DNA of 12,492 nt, taken from NCBI GenBank assembly GCA_910587135.1, contig CAJULF010000069.1, forward strand, positions 1-12,492, given 5' to 3'. Every line of letters begins with the position of its first letter. Positions within the stretch are counted from its first letter, which is position 1. A model generated the notes under the pieces. That model searched no databases. It was not told the origin of the DNA and worked only from the letters and a program-made list of their open reading frames with translations. Shown piece by piece: positions 12,257-12,492 of the stretch. The position numbers and the translations under genes are program-made. The stretch is from an uncultured Oscillospiraceae bacterium. Lineage in GTDB: Bacteria; Bacillota; Clostridia; Oscillospirales; Ruminococcaceae.

Positions 12257-12418
12257 TTGGAAAAGGAACGGCGTTACCACGGCGGAAACGAAAAAGAAGA
12301 TGTCGGCGCGGGAATGTCTGCGGTGAGGGAGAGCTATAATCTCGCAAAGCTTATAAGACAAGGCAGCAGGGAACTTGAAAGGCAGTATAATTCCAAAAAG
12401 GCACGCAGGGAGAGGTAA
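12257..12418 (+). CDS. Small basic protein with TTG start (53 aa)
   Basis: A 53-residue frame starts at TTG with AAGGAGGTG 5 nt upstream, a near-perfect ribosome binding site. It reads LEKERRYHGGNEKEDVGAG, then MSAVRESYNLAKLIRQGSRELERQ, and ends KKARRER: charged, helical, basic at the end. I do not recognise it. In A118-type modules a second minor capsid protein of about 110 residues would be expected here, so this may be a short, unrelated or shortened gene. The TAA stop overlaps the ATG of the next frame (TAATG). Confidence 0.6.
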   Translation: MEKERRYHGGNEKEDVGAGMSAVRESYNLAKLIRQGSRELERQYNSKKARRER

Positions 12419-12439
12419 TGTTGGAAAAACTCTTTTAAG
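12419..12439 (+). pseudogene. Start of a gene cut off after six codons
   Basis: ATG at 12419 overlaps the previous stop as TAATG and has GGGAGAGG just upstream, as for a coupled gene. The frame ends after MLEKLF. The sequence then changes character from about 12433, GAGCCTGTTTAGTATC, which looks like an insertion-element end. So a following head or tail gene may be broken here. This is a guess from 70 nt. Confidence 0.3.
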
Positions 12440-12492
12440 AGCCTGTTTAGTATCTCGAAGTATGCAGATTGCGCGGCAGATTTTGTGTATTT

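Overview
The window looks like chromosomal DNA of a gut Clostridia bacterium, most likely Ruminococcaceae/Oscillospiraceae. This rests on the style of the proteins (a Gram-positive type bile salt hydrolase, a clostridial citrate synthase, ArdA-like and DUF4314 mobile-element proteins), strong AGGAGG ribosome binding sites and sigma-A promoters. I ran no database search; family names come from recognition of the translated sequences.

Region 1 (1-3995, minus strand) is an eight-gene, tightly packed operon that looks like integrative-conjugative-element cargo. It encodes a small element protein, a large ArdA-like antirestriction protein with an extra C-terminal module, a stand-alone paralogue of that module, an unrecognised protein, a lipoprotein, a single-domain ArdA-like paralogue, a DUF4314 protein, and the N-terminus of a C5 cytosine methyltransferase. 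The methyltransferase reading frame has an ATA codon where its start should be. ArdA-like proteins plus a methyltransferase suggest protection of incoming element DNA from host restriction.

Region 2 (3996-4834) has no protein gene. It holds two tandem units of about 144 bp, each with a minus-strand terminator hairpin and a plus-strand tRNA T-arm-like motif. A third hairpin and an intact tRNA-Ser(GCU) with a textbook promoter follow. This is a plausible boundary between the mobile element and the chromosome.

Region 3 (4835-7196) holds two convergent host genes, bsh (plus) and citrate synthase (minus), separated by a shared hairpin terminator.

Region 4 (7197-12492) is the most unusual. It carries a phage-type head module on the plus strand: A118-type portal, small scaffold-like protein, HK97-fold-type major capsid, head-tail connector, minor capsid protein and a 53-residue protein. 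No terminase or head protease is present, because citrate synthase sits immediately upstream on the opposite strand. The module is broken by long non-coding gaps. In these gaps, and in the citrate synthase leader, lies a family of five structured elements. They are bounded by a GAATTTYCCGCA-type inverted repeat and usually fold as an outer stem with two inner hairpins. Four of the five end 19-84 nt before a start codon; the fifth is the upstream member of a tandem pair. Pairing is kept while stem sequence changes, so I regard this as the best candidate for an undescribed system: a repeated cis-acting leader RNA or a mobile leader element linking a host metabolic gene and a domesticated phage-head locus. 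The window ends in what may be a gene cut off by an insertion element.
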